From: Lentibacillus jeotgali
GTDB taxonomy: Bacteria > Bacillota > Bacilli > Bacillales > Amphibacillaceae
DNA: 64,000 nucleotides
Assembly: GCF_000224785.1 (NCBI RefSeq)
Contig: NZ_AGAV01000005.1
Coordinates: forward strand, 310,001-374,000
Direction of reading: 5' to 3'
Position numbers and translations under genes: made by a program. Shown piece after piece: positions 17,119-25,653 of this stretch. A model generated the notes under the pieces. That model made no database searches. It saw nothing but the letters and a program-made list of their open reading frames with translations, and was not told where the DNA came from. Numbering within the stretch: position 1 is the first letter of the stretch; every line of letters begins with the position of its first letter.

Positions 17119-17796
17119 ATGATTAACATCGTTATCGCAGAGGATGATTTTAGAATAGCAAATATACATGAAGAATTTTTGGTAAAAATGAAAAACGTAA
17201 ATGTAATCGGTAAAGCGATTAGCGGTGAGGAGACATTATCTTTGATTAAGCAGCAGAAACCGGATTTATTGCTTTTGGATATATATTTGCCTGATTATCT
17301 TGGAACGAATTTAATTCAAGTCGCACGCGAAATTTATCCTGAGCTTGATGTAATTATCATTACAGCTGCGACAGAAAAAAAGCTGCTTGAGAAAAGTGTT
17401 CGTCAGGGCATTTTTAATTATTTGATTAAACCAGTCAGTTTGGAAAAGTTTAATACTGTGATAAATAAATATAAACAACAGAGAGACTTATTGAAAGAAA
17501 AAGACCATTTGGATCAGGAAATTGTTGACGAACTGCTCTCGTCTTCTCCTACAACAAAACAATCAAAAGAGGAATCGTTACCAAAGGGCATAGACAGAGT
17601 TACTTTATCAAAAGTTCAACACTATATGGAAAGCGATAATAAATCATGGTCGGCAGAAGAAATGGGAAAACAGATAGGGTCTTCCCGAACCACTGCCCGC
17701 CGTTATTTGGAGTACTTGGTTCAGACAGGGAATGCAAGGGTGGAACAAGATTATGGAGTTGTGGGGAGACCTGAGCGCCGCTATTATTCCAATTAA
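17119..17796 (+). CDS. CitB/DcuR-family response regulator
   Basis: 225 residues. The receiver domain (1-120) has the acidic pair in AEDDF, phospho-acceptor Asp54 in LLLLDIYLPD and the switch lysine in NYLIKP. The C-terminal domain (about 155-225) is the winged HTH of the citrate/malate regulators (MGKQIGSSRTTARRYLEYLV). It is the partner of the kinase encoded just upstream. Likely target: the tctC promoter about 90 bp downstream, where T/A-rich repeats (17829-17854) precede a -10 without a good -35, as expected for an activated promoter. Confidence 0.92.
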   Translation: MINIVIAEDDFRIANIHEEFLVKMKNVNVIGKAISGEETLSLIKQQKPDLLLLDIYLPDYLGTNLIQVAREIYPELDVIIITAATEKKLLEKSVRQGIFNYLIKPVSLEKFNTVINKYKQQRDLLKEKDHLDQEIVDELLSSSPTTKQSKEESLPKGIDRVTLSKVQHYMESDNKSWSAEEMGKQIGSSRTTARRYLEYLVQTGNARVEQDYGVVGRPERRYYSN

Positions 17797-17828
17797 GTAT
17801 GTGTATGAACAAAATGAATAAAACTTAC

Positions 17829-17888
17829 TTTATATACTTTATTTCACTTTCTTTGAAAACGTATACATAGGAAAAAATTCAGTATATT
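17829..17888 (+). promoter_or_regulatory. tctC promoter with cre site and possible activator repeats
   Basis: Repeated ACTTT blocks lie at 17829-17854. TGAAAACGTATACA (17854-17867) matches the CcpA cre consensus TGWAARCGYTWNCW in 13 of 14 positions. A -10 TATATT sits at 17883-17888 without a -35 at proper distance. This suggests activation by the neighbouring response regulator and repression by CcpA (inference). Confidence 0.65.
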
Positions 17889-17923
17889 ATCTTAATTAGA
17901 TCTTATTAATAAGGGGGAGAACA

Positions 17924-18904
17924 ATGAAAAAGTATATAGGGGCCATATTAGTTCTTTTGGCAGTATTTATTGCTGGCTGTTCAGATGAAAGCAGCGGGTC
18001 TGCACAAAATTTTCCTAATGGGAACATTGAGATTATAGCACCGGCTACTCCAGGAGGTGGTTGGGATGCAACAGCTAGAGCAATGCAGAAAATCTTTGAT
18101 GATGAAGGACTTATAGAAGAAAACATAAATGTATCGAATAAACCAGGGGGTGGAGGAGAAGTAGGCTGGCAATACTTAAAAAACCAGGATGCTCATACTA
18201 TCTCTATAAACTCCAGTCTGGTTATTACGAATAACTTGCTTGGACAAAGTGATTTAACGTATGAAGATTTTACACCACTAGGCATTTTGAGTACTGAATG
18301 GATATCTGTTGCTGTACCACCCGATTCTTCTTTTGGATCAGGTAAAGAAATAATGCAGCAGTTAAAAAAGGATCCGACTTCGCTGAAAATTGGCGTCGCT
18401 CCAAGTCTGGGAAACAACGATCATTTGTCCTTTGTACAGGCAGCCAAGGAGTTCGGGGTAGATGTCTCGAAACTAGAATTTATGGTTTATGAAAGCGGCG
18501 GGGATGTACTAACGGCATTATTAGGTGGTCACGTGGATGTAGCATCAATGTCAGTATCCGAATCAAAAGAACAACACTTGGCAGGCGAGCTTGAAATTTT
18601 AGCAGTCAGCTCGGAAGAAAGGATAGAAGGACTGGAAGAAGTAAAAACCTGGAAGGAGCAGGGAGTAGACATGGTCTTTCCACATTGGAGAGGTATTATG
18701 GGGCCTCCAGATATGACTGAAGAAGAAATTGCATATTGGGATGAGAAGATAGGTAAGATGGTAGAATCCGAAGCTTGGCAAGAGGTTATGAAAAATAACG
18801 AGTGGGAACCGTATTACCATAATAGCGAGGAATCAAAGAAATTTTTGGCAGAACAAACAGAAAAGTATCAAGAGTTACTGCAGCAAGCAGGATTAACAGA
18901 ATAA
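17924..18904 (+). CDS. tctC: Tripartite tricarboxylate transporter substrate-binding lipoprotein TctC
   Basis: 326 residues. The lipoprotein signal peptide has lipobox IAGC, so Cys19 is lipidated and the protein is anchored outside the membrane. The family motif ATPGGGWDATARAMQK near residue 43 forms the carboxylate pocket in TctC/Bug proteins, and INSSLVITN and GGHVDVASMSVSE follow. It captures a tri- or dicarboxylate and delivers it to TctA/TctB. It has its own promoter and is followed by an intercistronic hairpin before tctB, which may let it be made in excess over the membrane parts. Confidence 0.92.
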   Translation: MKKYIGAILVLLAVFIAGCSDESSGSAQNFPNGNIEIIAPATPGGGWDATARAMQKIFDDEGLIEENINVSNKPGGGGEVGWQYLKNQDAHTISINSSLVITNNLLGQSDLTYEDFTPLGILSTEWISVAVPPDSSFGSGKEIMQQLKKDPTSLKIGVAPSLGNNDHLSFVQAAKEFGVDVSKLEFMVYESGGDVLTALLGGHVDVASMSVSESKEQHLAGELEILAVSSEERIEGLEEVKTWKEQGVDMVFPHWRGIMGPPDMTEEEIAYWDEKIGKMVESEAWQEVMKNNEWEPYYHNSEESKKFLAEQTEKYQELLQQAGLTE

Positions 18905-18913
18905 AGATACAAA

Positions 18914-18937
18914 GGGGGTATCTTAGAAGATGCCCCC
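18914..18937 (+). other. Intercistronic hairpin between tctC and tctB
   Basis: GGGGGTATC (18914-18922) pairs with GATGCCCCC (18929-18937), loop of six. No T-run follows, so it is more likely an mRNA stabiliser or processing signal than a full terminator. Confidence 0.65.
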
Positions 18938-18968
18938 GTCTACATTAGACTTGTAAGGAGGGGTGATG

Positions 18969-19412
18969 ATGGCCAGATTAATTGTGCCCTCATTTTTCAT
19001 AACAATTGGAATCGTTTATTTGGTATTAACCTTCAATTTACCCCGATCTCGTACGGGAGATCCAACTGCACCGCTTTACTTTCCCCTTTTAATAGGCGGG
19101 ATATTAGTACTGTTCAGTATTATATATTTTGTTCAGGAATGGCGGAAACGGGATGAGAAATTTGAAGCATTCAAAGCGCTTTTTGTCGGCAGGACACCTT
19201 TTATTATCGTGTCTACGCTAATTATGATTTTTGTATATACGTTCCTGTTTGAACGGATAGGATTTTTGTTTTCAACGATTATTTTTTTAACAGCATTGTT
19301 ATTTATCGTGAATGGAAGAAAGCCTTGGATAAAAAATATATTAATATCCGTTTTATTTTCGGTAGTTTTTTGGTATGCATTCTCTGAACTGCTAAATGTA
19401 AGTCTGCCATAG
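18969..19412 (+). CDS. tctB: TctB small membrane subunit
   Basis: 147 residues from the ATG at 18969, seven bases after AAGGAGG; GTG and ATG codons just upstream are also in frame but too close. Four membrane helices are visible (SFFITIGIVYLVL, LIGGILVLFSIIYF, FIIVSTLIMIFVYTF and a last one). This is the layout of the small TctB subunit of the tripartite tricarboxylate family. It works with TctA, whose gene begins 16 bases downstream, and with TctC. The sequence of this subunit is poorly conserved, so context carries most of the weight. Confidence 0.88.
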   Translation: MARLIVPSFFITIGIVYLVLTFNLPRSRTGDPTAPLYFPLLIGGILVLFSIIYFVQEWRKRDEKFEAFKALFVGRTPFIIVSTLIMIFVYTFLFERIGFLFSTIIFLTALLFIVNGRKPWIKNILISVLFSVVFWYAFSELLNVSLP

Positions 19413-19427
19413 AAAGGAGAGAAAATT

Positions 19428-20927
19428 ATGGGGGTGGATTTCCAGAGTTTCATAGAAGGTCTGACAACGGCAATTCAGCCGATGAATTTATTGTGGGTTC
19501 TCATTGGAGGATTCCTTGGAACAGTGGTTGGAATGCTACCGGGATTGGGACCGGCAACGGCCGTTGCGGTGCTGATACCGATTACTTTTGGAATGGATTC
19601 AACCAGTGCATTGGTTCTTATGGCGGCTATTTACTATGGGGCCATGTACGGTGGTTCACGAAGCTCAATCTTACTTAATACCCCGGGTGATGGATCAGCT
19701 ATTGCAGCCACATTCGATGGCTATCCGATGACACAACAAGGGCGGGCCGGACAGGCTTTGACTATTTCAGCGATCGCTTCATTGATCGGGGGGACTGTGG
19801 CGATTATAGGATTTATCCTGCTCGCCAAACCTTTGGCATCCTTTGCACTGGACTTTGGACCGGCTGAGTATTTCCTGTTGCTGGTGTTTACATTATCAGC
19901 TATTGTGTCCTTGTCAAAAGGAAACATGGTAAAAGGCTTCATATCAATGAGTATCGGTCTATTGCTGAGCACGGTCGGGATTGACCTTCAAACTGGGGTT
20001 TACCGTTTTACTTTTGATATCCCACAGTTAAGTGAAGGTATTGATTTTCTAGTGGTCATTATCGGTGTATATGCAGTAGGCGAAGTTTTATACAACTTTT
20101 TGAACATTGATGACATAAAGAAAGAAAAAAGCAAAGTTGGAAAAAAAGGTATTACCAGAGAGCAATGGAAGTCTTCAAAGTGGCCGATGTTCCGGCAAGG
20201 GCCGATTGGTTTTCTTATCGGTGTTCTTCCAGGTGCAGGAGGTTCGATTGCCTCCATGCTGAGTTATACAACAGAACAACAGTTATCTAAAAATCCAGAT
20301 AAATTCGGAAAAGGGGCAATTGAAGGTGTTGCGGCTCCGGAATCATCCAACAATGCTGCATCTGTTGGTGCATTTATACCTTTACTTACAATGGGGATAC
20401 CCGGCTCAGGAACAACAGCTGTTATTCTGGGTGCTTTAATCATGCTGGGTCTGCAGCCTGGCCCACTCTTGTTTGAAAACAACCCGGACACAGTATGGAC
20501 ATTAGTCAATAGTATGTTTATAGGAAATTTATTCTTGGTGGTCATTAATATTCTACTGATCGGACTGCTGGTCAGAATACTGGATACACCGCCGAAAATT
20601 CTTTATCCATTAATATTAGTGCTGGCGTTTATCGGAACATACACATTAAGTTACAGTATTATAGATTTCTATATCTTAGTGATTTTTGGAGTGATTGGAG
20701 TTGTTATGAAGCTACTCAAGTTTCCTGTTGCACCGCTGATTCTAGGTGTCATTGTAGGATCGGATATGGAGCAGAATTTCAGAAAGAGTATAGTAGCACA
20801 TGATAATTTCATTAATATTCTATTTGCTTCTCCTATAACGATTACTTTGCTGATTATGACAGTGTTGTCAATTGCTTATCCGTTTATTGTTGAGTGGGTA
20901 AAAAAGCTTAAACAAGGAAGAGCATAA
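19428..20927 (+). CDS. tctA: TctA large membrane subunit
   Basis: 499 residues, about 10-12 helices. TctA signatures are present: GMLPGLGPATAVAVLIP near residue 33, GAMYGGSRSSILLNTPG near residue 72, GVLPGAGGSIASMLSY near 265 and ESSNNAASVGAFIPLLTMGIPG near 303. It is the substrate channel of the tripartite tricarboxylate transporter and is driven by an ion gradient. AAAGGAG precedes the ATG. The order tctC-tctB-tctA is the standard one. The substrate could be citrate, tartrate or a similar compound; the sequence does not say. Confidence 0.95.
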   Translation: MGVDFQSFIEGLTTAIQPMNLLWVLIGGFLGTVVGMLPGLGPATAVAVLIPITFGMDSTSALVLMAAIYYGAMYGGSRSSILLNTPGDGSAIAATFDGYPMTQQGRAGQALTISAIASLIGGTVAIIGFILLAKPLASFALDFGPAEYFLLLVFTLSAIVSLSKGNMVKGFISMSIGLLLSTVGIDLQTGVYRFTFDIPQLSEGIDFLVVIIGVYAVGEVLYNFLNIDDIKKEKSKVGKKGITREQWKSSKWPMFRQGPIGFLIGVLPGAGGSIASMLSYTTEQQLSKNPDKFGKGAIEGVAAPESSNNAASVGAFIPLLTMGIPGSGTTAVILGALIMLGLQPGPLLFENNPDTVWTLVNSMFIGNLFLVVINILLIGLLVRILDTPPKILYPLILVLAFIGTYTLSYSIIDFYILVIFGVIGVVMKLLKFPVAPLILGVIVGSDMEQNFRKSIVAHDNFINILFASPITITLLIMTVLSIAYPFIVEWVKKLKQGRA

Positions 20928-20959
20928 TTGGGCCTTTCCTTTCACGGGAGGGACAGCGT

Positions 20960-22330
20960 GTGAAAAATAAAATATTACTTGGTGTATCCGCAAGTCTTTA
21001 TATCCTATTTTTTTGGATAGGGAGTTGGGCACCGGAGCTAAAAGCTGGAGGGGCATTGCTGCTTATCCAGGTATTATGGATAGGCAGAGTATTTCCTCTT
21101 GCTTATAGCTCGGTGCTCCTTATATTAATCCTTTCGTTTCATCTTACATCCTATGAAAATGTCTTAAGTTATTTAGGTTCCAGTCTGGTGTGGCTGTTAT
21201 TTTCCACATTTATACTGGCACATGCTTTTGTAAGTACAGGTTTAGCCAGCAGGGTTGCTCTTTCGATATTGAATTTAGCTAAAGGGTCAGGAAAATTACT
21301 ACTTTTGCTGTCTTATATGATGATGTTTGTTTTAACTATATTTATACCTTCCAATATTGGAAAAGGAAAATTAATCAGTGACATATTGGATAATCTAATT
21401 GACAAATTGCAGAAGGTTCAATTGACCACCAACCTAGGGAAATCCTTTTTTATTGGTGTGGCATATGTCAGTGCAATCTCAGCAGCTTTTGTCCCAACTG
21501 GTGCCAGTTCTACTATCTATGCATTCGGTATGTTTTCTTCAATTTCAGACGAGATGAGTTATATCAATTGGCTGATATATTTTAGCTTTCCAATGATAAC
21601 TTTTGTATTGATCTTATGGTTAATACTCCAGATCATTTTTCCCAGCGAAAGTGTCGATAAAGAAACGGTTAAGAATCTATTATATTCCCGGAAACAAGAA
21701 TTGGGAAAGTGGAAGCCACAAGAAGTAAAGATGGCTTTTATCATAACCGGTACATTAATCTTATGGCTTACGCAAGCATGGCATGGTTATTCAATACCTT
21801 TGATAGGCATGCTGGGGGCCGCTGCTGTTCTATTCCCCTATATTGGTGTACTGGATTGGAATGAGGCAAGATCTGCGATTAATTGGGATATGATGATTTT
21901 TTTTGCAGCTACCTTGATGTTATCGAATATATTGATTGATACGGGGGCAATGGACGTCTTTGCGGGATTGTTAGTCAGTTCATTTGAAAACCTCCATCCA
22001 ATAATAGTTGTGATTGCTTTATTTGTATTGATAGCAGCAGCCAGAATTTTATTTGTAAATGTGCTGGGATTCTTAACCATTGTGTTACCTTTAGCTATCA
22101 TTTTGGGTGAAAAAATTGCTATGTTCAGTTCACTTGAAATAGCCATGGGTGTTTACTTAATAGGGATACCAGGCTTTTTATTAATAACTCAGTCCCCTGT
22201 ACATTTGATAAGTTATTCTTATGGCTACTTCACTCAACGGGACTTACTGCGGGTTGGTATGGTGGCGATGTCTGCATGGTTGACCATTGTTTTTATCAGT
22301 ATCTTTTTTTATTGGAAATTAATAATATGA
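20960..22330 (+). CDS. DASS/SLC13-type carboxylate carrier
   Basis: 456 residues, about 11 helices. The substrate/sodium motifs of the divalent-anion family are seen as IPSNIGKGKL near residue 130 and VPTGASSTIYAFGM near residue 177, with VNVLGFLTIVLPLA in the second half. It starts with GTG after GGGAGGG, 32 bases past tctA, and is likely the last intact gene of the operon. A second carrier of another family in the same unit suggests either a counter-flow system (uptake and product export) or two related substrates. Assignment to DASS is by pattern and is less certain than the Tct genes. Confidence 0.78.
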   Translation: MKNKILLGVSASLYILFFWIGSWAPELKAGGALLLIQVLWIGRVFPLAYSSVLLILILSFHLTSYENVLSYLGSSLVWLLFSTFILAHAFVSTGLASRVALSILNLAKGSGKLLLLLSYMMMFVLTIFIPSNIGKGKLISDILDNLIDKLQKVQLTTNLGKSFFIGVAYVSAISAAFVPTGASSTIYAFGMFSSISDEMSYINWLIYFSFPMITFVLILWLILQIIFPSESVDKETVKNLLYSRKQELGKWKPQEVKMAFIITGTLILWLTQAWHGYSIPLIGMLGAAAVLFPYIGVLDWNEARSAINWDMMIFFAATLMLSNILIDTGAMDVFAGLLVSSFENLHPIIVVIALFVLIAAARILFVNVLGFLTIVLPLAIILGEKIAMFSSLEIAMGVYLIGIPGFLLITQSPVHLISYSYGYFTQRDLLRVGMVAMSAWLTIVFISIFFYWKLII

Positions 22331-22343
22331 GGAGGAACTCATT

Positions 22344-22412
22344 ATGACCTGGTTGGTCTCCAATCAAATATCACAAGAAACTTTAGCCAATAATTTTAAA
22401 AAGTCTGTGTAA
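22344..22412 (+). pseudogene. Truncated gene start, 22 residues
   Basis: ATG at 22344 follows an excellent site (GAGGAGGAACTC) right after the DASS carrier gene and encodes MTWLVSNQISQETLANNFKK before a stop at 22410. Position and spacing are those of a further operon gene whose body has been lost. It could also be a real small protein. Confidence 0.4.
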
Positions 22413-22478
22413 AATAGCTGGCGTCGATGATGGCATGGTAGGGCTTTATCCAGCGTGTACGTAAACTCGGCAATGAGG

Positions 22479-22507
22479 GAGGCTGGCCGCGAATGGTCGG
22501 CCTCTTT
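22479..22507 (+). terminator. Terminator ending the tct operon (GGCCTC type)
   Basis: GAGGCTGGCC (22479-22488) pairs with GGTCGGCCTC (22495-22504), then TTT. It is near-identical in plan and flanks to the one at 15110 (both continue into GTTATG). Confidence 0.7.
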
Positions 22508-22583
22508 AGTTATGCGCTCGAGAAAATCTAAAGATCATCTGAATCGGCGAATGGCGGGGGAATATTGTACAACAAGGGGGCTA

Positions 22584-22830
22584 ATAACGAACCTTAAAGA
22601 TTGGGAAATTTTATCAGTGATAAAAAAAGAAGGTAACATAACGAAAGCATCCAGGAAGCTGTTTATGACTCAACCAGCTATCACCTTGAGGGTTAAAAAC
22701 ATAGAAAAAGAGTTGGGTATAGCAATACTTTATAGAACGAATTGTGGTACTCAATTAAATCGTCAAGGAGAATATTTAGCGAGTCAAGCTGATAATCTCC
22801 AGCTTAAACTTGTGCGGCAGAAACACAAAA
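22584..22830 (+). pseudogene. N-terminal remnant of a LysR-type regulator
   Basis: About 80 residues match the LysR DNA-binding domain: WEILSVIKKEGNITKASRK, then FMTQPAITLRVKNIEKELG and the winged end TQLNRQGEYLASQA. The natural start seems lost: AAGGGGG is followed by ATA (22584) where ATG is expected. The frame then runs into the terminator hairpin of the convergent protease gene, so the ~200-residue effector domain is missing. It is probably a scar of a deletion at this junction. Confidence 0.7.
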
Positions 22831-22868
22831 CGAAGCGGGATCCTGTGACCAGAACAGGATCCCGCTTC
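22822..22868 (-). terminator. Terminator of the intracellular protease gene
   Basis: A perfect 15-bp stem, GAAGCGGGATCCTGT (22832-22846) with ACAGGATCCCGCTTC (22854-22868), is followed on the minus strand by GTTTTGTGTTT. Confidence 0.95.
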
Positions 22869-22877
22869 CAAACTCTA

Positions 22878-23843
22878 TTATTTAAAAGCCGTGTTAAACG
22901 TCTGAAACAAGTTTTCGAATCGATTCAGAATATCGAGTGCGACCAGTCCGTTGCCTTCTGCTGATTTTGGATAGCCCAGTGGAACGGTGCGTCTGACCAG
23001 CTGGGCATACAATTCTGCTTCTGTCAGTTTCCGGTCGAATTGCGTCTCAGCGATGCTTATGACCAGGGCGAGTGCGCCTGATACATGTGGTGTCGCCATT
23101 GATGTACCGGAGAGCCGTGCATATTTTTGATCTGTGTAAGTCGACAGGATATCTACGCCGGGAGCGACGATGTCAATTTCGTCATTCGTGTTACTGAATG
23201 GGGCGATGTCGCGGTCATAATTAATAGCACCGACCTGAATCACCTCATTATAAGCACCTGGAAAGGCCGTTTCATCTGTATCATGGCGGTCGTCCCCTTG
23301 ATTTCCTGCGGCACAAACAACAGGAATCCCAGAATTAATCGCCCGTTTAACTGCTTCATATAACTCCGGTAAATCTTGCGGGCCACCGAGTGACATAGAA
23401 ATTGCGCGCACTTTTTCACCATTTGGGCCTTCCCAGTCTGTTGCATAATTGATACCGTCAATAATCCATTGATAATCCCCACTTCCATTTTCATCCAGTA
23501 CTTTGACAACCAGCAACTTGGCATTTGGCGCGACTCCCGCGATTCCTTCTTCCTTTGCTGCTGCGGCAGCCGTACCTGCTACATGAGTGCCGTGTCCATT
23601 ACCGTCGCTATAGTCGGTCTCCTCACCATCACTCGTGAAGTTTTTGCCGTCAACGACTTGTCCCTTTAAGTCCGGATGGTTCGTGTCACAGCCCGTATCA
23701 ATGATGGCAATGACATTACCGTCGCCTTCATTCGCCTGTTCCCATACGTCCGGAGCCTGAATCATTTGAATACCTCGAGGGATTTCTTTAGCTGTATCCT
23801 CAATTTCTTCCACCTGGTAAGGAATCAGATGCATTTTAGCCAT
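22878..23843 (-). CDS. isp: Intracellular subtilisin-like serine protease
   Basis: 321 residues from the ATG at 23843, nine bases after AGGAGGG (a longer frame to 23879 lacks a site). There is no signal peptide. The short N-terminal extension has the LIPY motif (residues 6-9) that blocks the active site in intracellular subtilisins until it is removed. The catalytic triad is Asp49 (IIDTGCD), His84 (GHGTHVAG) and the serine in SGTSMATPH near 250. Length and layout match B. subtilis IspA (about 320). It degrades cytoplasmic proteins in stationary phase and sporulation. Confidence 0.93.
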   Translation of the reverse strand: MAKMHLIPYQVEEIEDTAKEIPRGIQMIQAPDVWEQANEGDGNVIAIIDTGCDTNHPDLKGQVVDGKNFTSDGEETDYSDGNGHGTHVAGTAAAAAKEEGIAGVAPNAKLLVVKVLDENGSGDYQWIIDGINYATDWEGPNGEKVRAISMSLGGPQDLPELYEAVKRAINSGIPVVCAAGNQGDDRHDTDETAFPGAYNEVIQVGAINYDRDIAPFSNTNDEIDIVAPGVDILSTYTDQKYARLSGTSMATPHVSGALALVISIAETQFDRKLTEAELYAQLVRRTVPLGYPKSAEGNGLVALDILNRFENLFQTFNTAFK

Positions 23844-24061
23844 TTTTACTTTCCCTCCTAAAGATTTTGTTATATTCATTATAGTATATATATTCTATTT
23901 CCGAAGGGCTTTTGTATAAAACGGGTCAAATTACCTGAAAAAACAGGTATAAAGATTCAAATATAATCTGGTTAAAAGATTCATACTAAATGGTGGCATA
24001 TATATGTGTTGTTTAGGGGCCTATGAGATGGTAGTATAAAGCTAGATTAGTTGAATAGGCA

Positions 24062-24141
24062 TCACATGTTACTGACTTGATTAGGCATGGTGGTATTTTT
24101 TAAAGGAGACACGCTTCTCCTATATACCGCTATGCTTTTTT
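24062..24141 (+). promoter_or_regulatory. RAT antiterminator site overlapping a terminator, leader of the PTS operon
   Basis: TGTTACTG (24067-24074) followed by AGGCATGG (24083-24090) matches the core of BglG/LicT-type ribonucleic antiterminator sites. The GCATGGTGGTA arm (24085-24095) also pairs with TACCGCTATGC (24125-24135, using G-T pairs), enclosing a GGAGA/TCTCC hairpin and followed by T6. Antiterminator binding would prevent this terminator. The antiterminator gene is two genes downstream, so the loop is closed. Confidence 0.7.
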
Positions 24142-24207
24142 ATTTGGAAAGGTTTGGTGCATACTAATGCGTACAGTAGACTTATCATCGAAAGGGAGTG
24201 TTGCATC

Positions 24208-24702
24208 ATGTTTAAAAATTTGTTTAAGAAAGGCGATTCAAAGACGGAGATATACACACCGGTCAACGGGGAGATTGTTCAGCTTGAAGAGGTACCTGAT
24301 CCGGTCTTTAGTCAAAAAATGATGGGAGACGGCGTTGCTGTCAAACCTGCTGAAGGAAAAATTTATGCACCGATTGACGGCGAAATTATTCAAATCCCGG
24401 AGACGAAGCATGCAATTGGGCTGCGTGCCAAAGATGGCACTGAGGTGCTGGTGCACATAGGCCTTGAGACGGTCTCGCTGGAAGGGAAAGGCTTTACTGC
24501 TTCTGTCAGTATTGGTGATCAAGTCTCTATTGGCCAGCCGTTGATGGATTTTGACCTGGAATATATTCGAAACAACGCTTCAAGTGATATGACACCAATT
24601 GTGATCACAAATGCGCAGGAAACCGGAAAGCAATACACGATGACGGAGGAAAAAGAAGGCAAGGCAAGCGAAACCGTGATCATTACCGCTTCGGATAAAT
24701 GA
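24208..24702 (+). CDS. PTS EIIA component, glucose/GlcNAc type
   Basis: 164 residues from the ATG at 24208 (after AAAGGGAG); an upstream ATG in frame has no site and lies in the leader. It is a single EIIA(Glc) domain: PVNGEIVQLEEVPDPVFSQKMMG at the start (sugar-PTS signature), His68 (TKHAIGL) that assists, and the phosphorylated His83 in VLVHIGLET. It passes phosphate from HPr to the EIIB domain encoded in the same operon. A free-standing EIIA is common where the EIICB protein lacks its own A domain, as here. Confidence 0.92.
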   Translation: MFKNLFKKGDSKTEIYTPVNGEIVQLEEVPDPVFSQKMMGDGVAVKPAEGKIYAPIDGEIIQIPETKHAIGLRAKDGTEVLVHIGLETVSLEGKGFTASVSIGDQVSIGQPLMDFDLEYIRNNASSDMTPIVITNAQETGKQYTMTEEKEGKASETVIITASDK

Positions 24703-24731
24703 CTTCCGGTGTGTGAAAGGAGTGCTTTCTG

Positions 24732-25553
24732 ATGAAAATCAGGAAGATATTGAATAATAATGCTGTCATTGTGATGGATGACGGAGAGGAAAAGATAGCG
24801 ATCGGTGCGGGGGTTGGCTTTGACAAGCAGAAAAATGACGTGATTAATCCGCAAAAGATTGAGAAACTATTCGTTTTAAAGGAAAATGAAAAACTGCAAC
24901 AGCTTCTGCTCCGGGTTCCGGAAGAGCATTTTACCCTGTCTGAGGAAATTATCAGACATGCTGAGGAACAGTTGAATACAGAACTGAATGAACACATCCG
25001 GGTTCAGTTGGCCGATCATATTTCGTTTGCCATTGAACGTGAACAAAACGGCATTCAGCTAAAAAATGCGCTGTTACGTGAAATTAAAGTGCTGTACCGG
25101 CAGGAGTTTGACATCGGATTGTGGGCTATTGAACGCATTAAAAATGTTATCGGTGTGGCAATGCCTGTGGATGAAGCGGCGTTTATAGCGTTGTATGTCC
25201 ACACGATGAAAGTTCGAGGAGGTGATATCCACGAAACGGTCCGGCAGACAACAATGGTGCAAACGATGGTGAAGCGGATCAGGGAGTATCTGAACATTAG
25301 AATTGATGAAGCTGATATTTCGTATGAGCGGCTGGTCACCCATCTTCAGTTTGCTTTAACACGGGCAAAGCATCAGAACAGTCATGTCATGGATAAAGAC
25401 ATGTTTGAAATGATCAAGCAGAAATACGGTGTTTCTTATCAGTGCGCCAGACAGCTGGCAGAAGAAGCATCGAAAGCATATGGCATTAACTTGCCGGAAG
25501 AAGAGCTGGGATACATTACACTTCATATTGAGAGGTTAAGATCACACTTATAA
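24732..25553 (+). CDS. BglG/LicT-family transcription antiterminator
   Basis: 273 residues. The RNA-binding CAT domain (1-58) opens with MKIRKILNNNAVIVMDDG and contains AIGAGVGFDKQKNDVI. PRD1 (about 65-170) and PRD2 (about 172-273) carry the regulatory histidines, for example in ALYVHTM and TLHIERL. In this family the PRDs are phosphorylated by the PTS and decide whether the CAT dimer binds the RAT. The RAT/terminator 600 bases upstream in the same operon is the obvious target, giving autoregulated, sugar-induced expression. Similarity is to LicT/GlcT in general; the subgroup is not fixed. Confidence 0.92.
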   Translation: MKIRKILNNNAVIVMDDGEEKIAIGAGVGFDKQKNDVINPQKIEKLFVLKENEKLQQLLLRVPEEHFTLSEEIIRHAEEQLNTELNEHIRVQLADHISFAIEREQNGIQLKNALLREIKVLYRQEFDIGLWAIERIKNVIGVAMPVDEAAFIALYVHTMKVRGGDIHETVRQTTMVQTMVKRIREYLNIRIDEADISYERLVTHLQFALTRAKHQNSHVMDKDMFEMIKQKYGVSYQCARQLAEEASKAYGINLPEEELGYITLHIERLRSHL

Positions 25554-25653
25554 GAAATTATAATTTAGGATTTATTTTGTAAACGGTTCAGTGCGTCTTA
25601 CCTTATGAGGCAATGGATCCTTGTTATTATTTTCAACTTGGAGGGAAAAAACA

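Noticed and set aside
25575-25590. cre site between the antiterminator and EIICB genes
   Set aside because: TGTAAACGGTTCA is one base short of the consensus and lacks the final CA at the right place.
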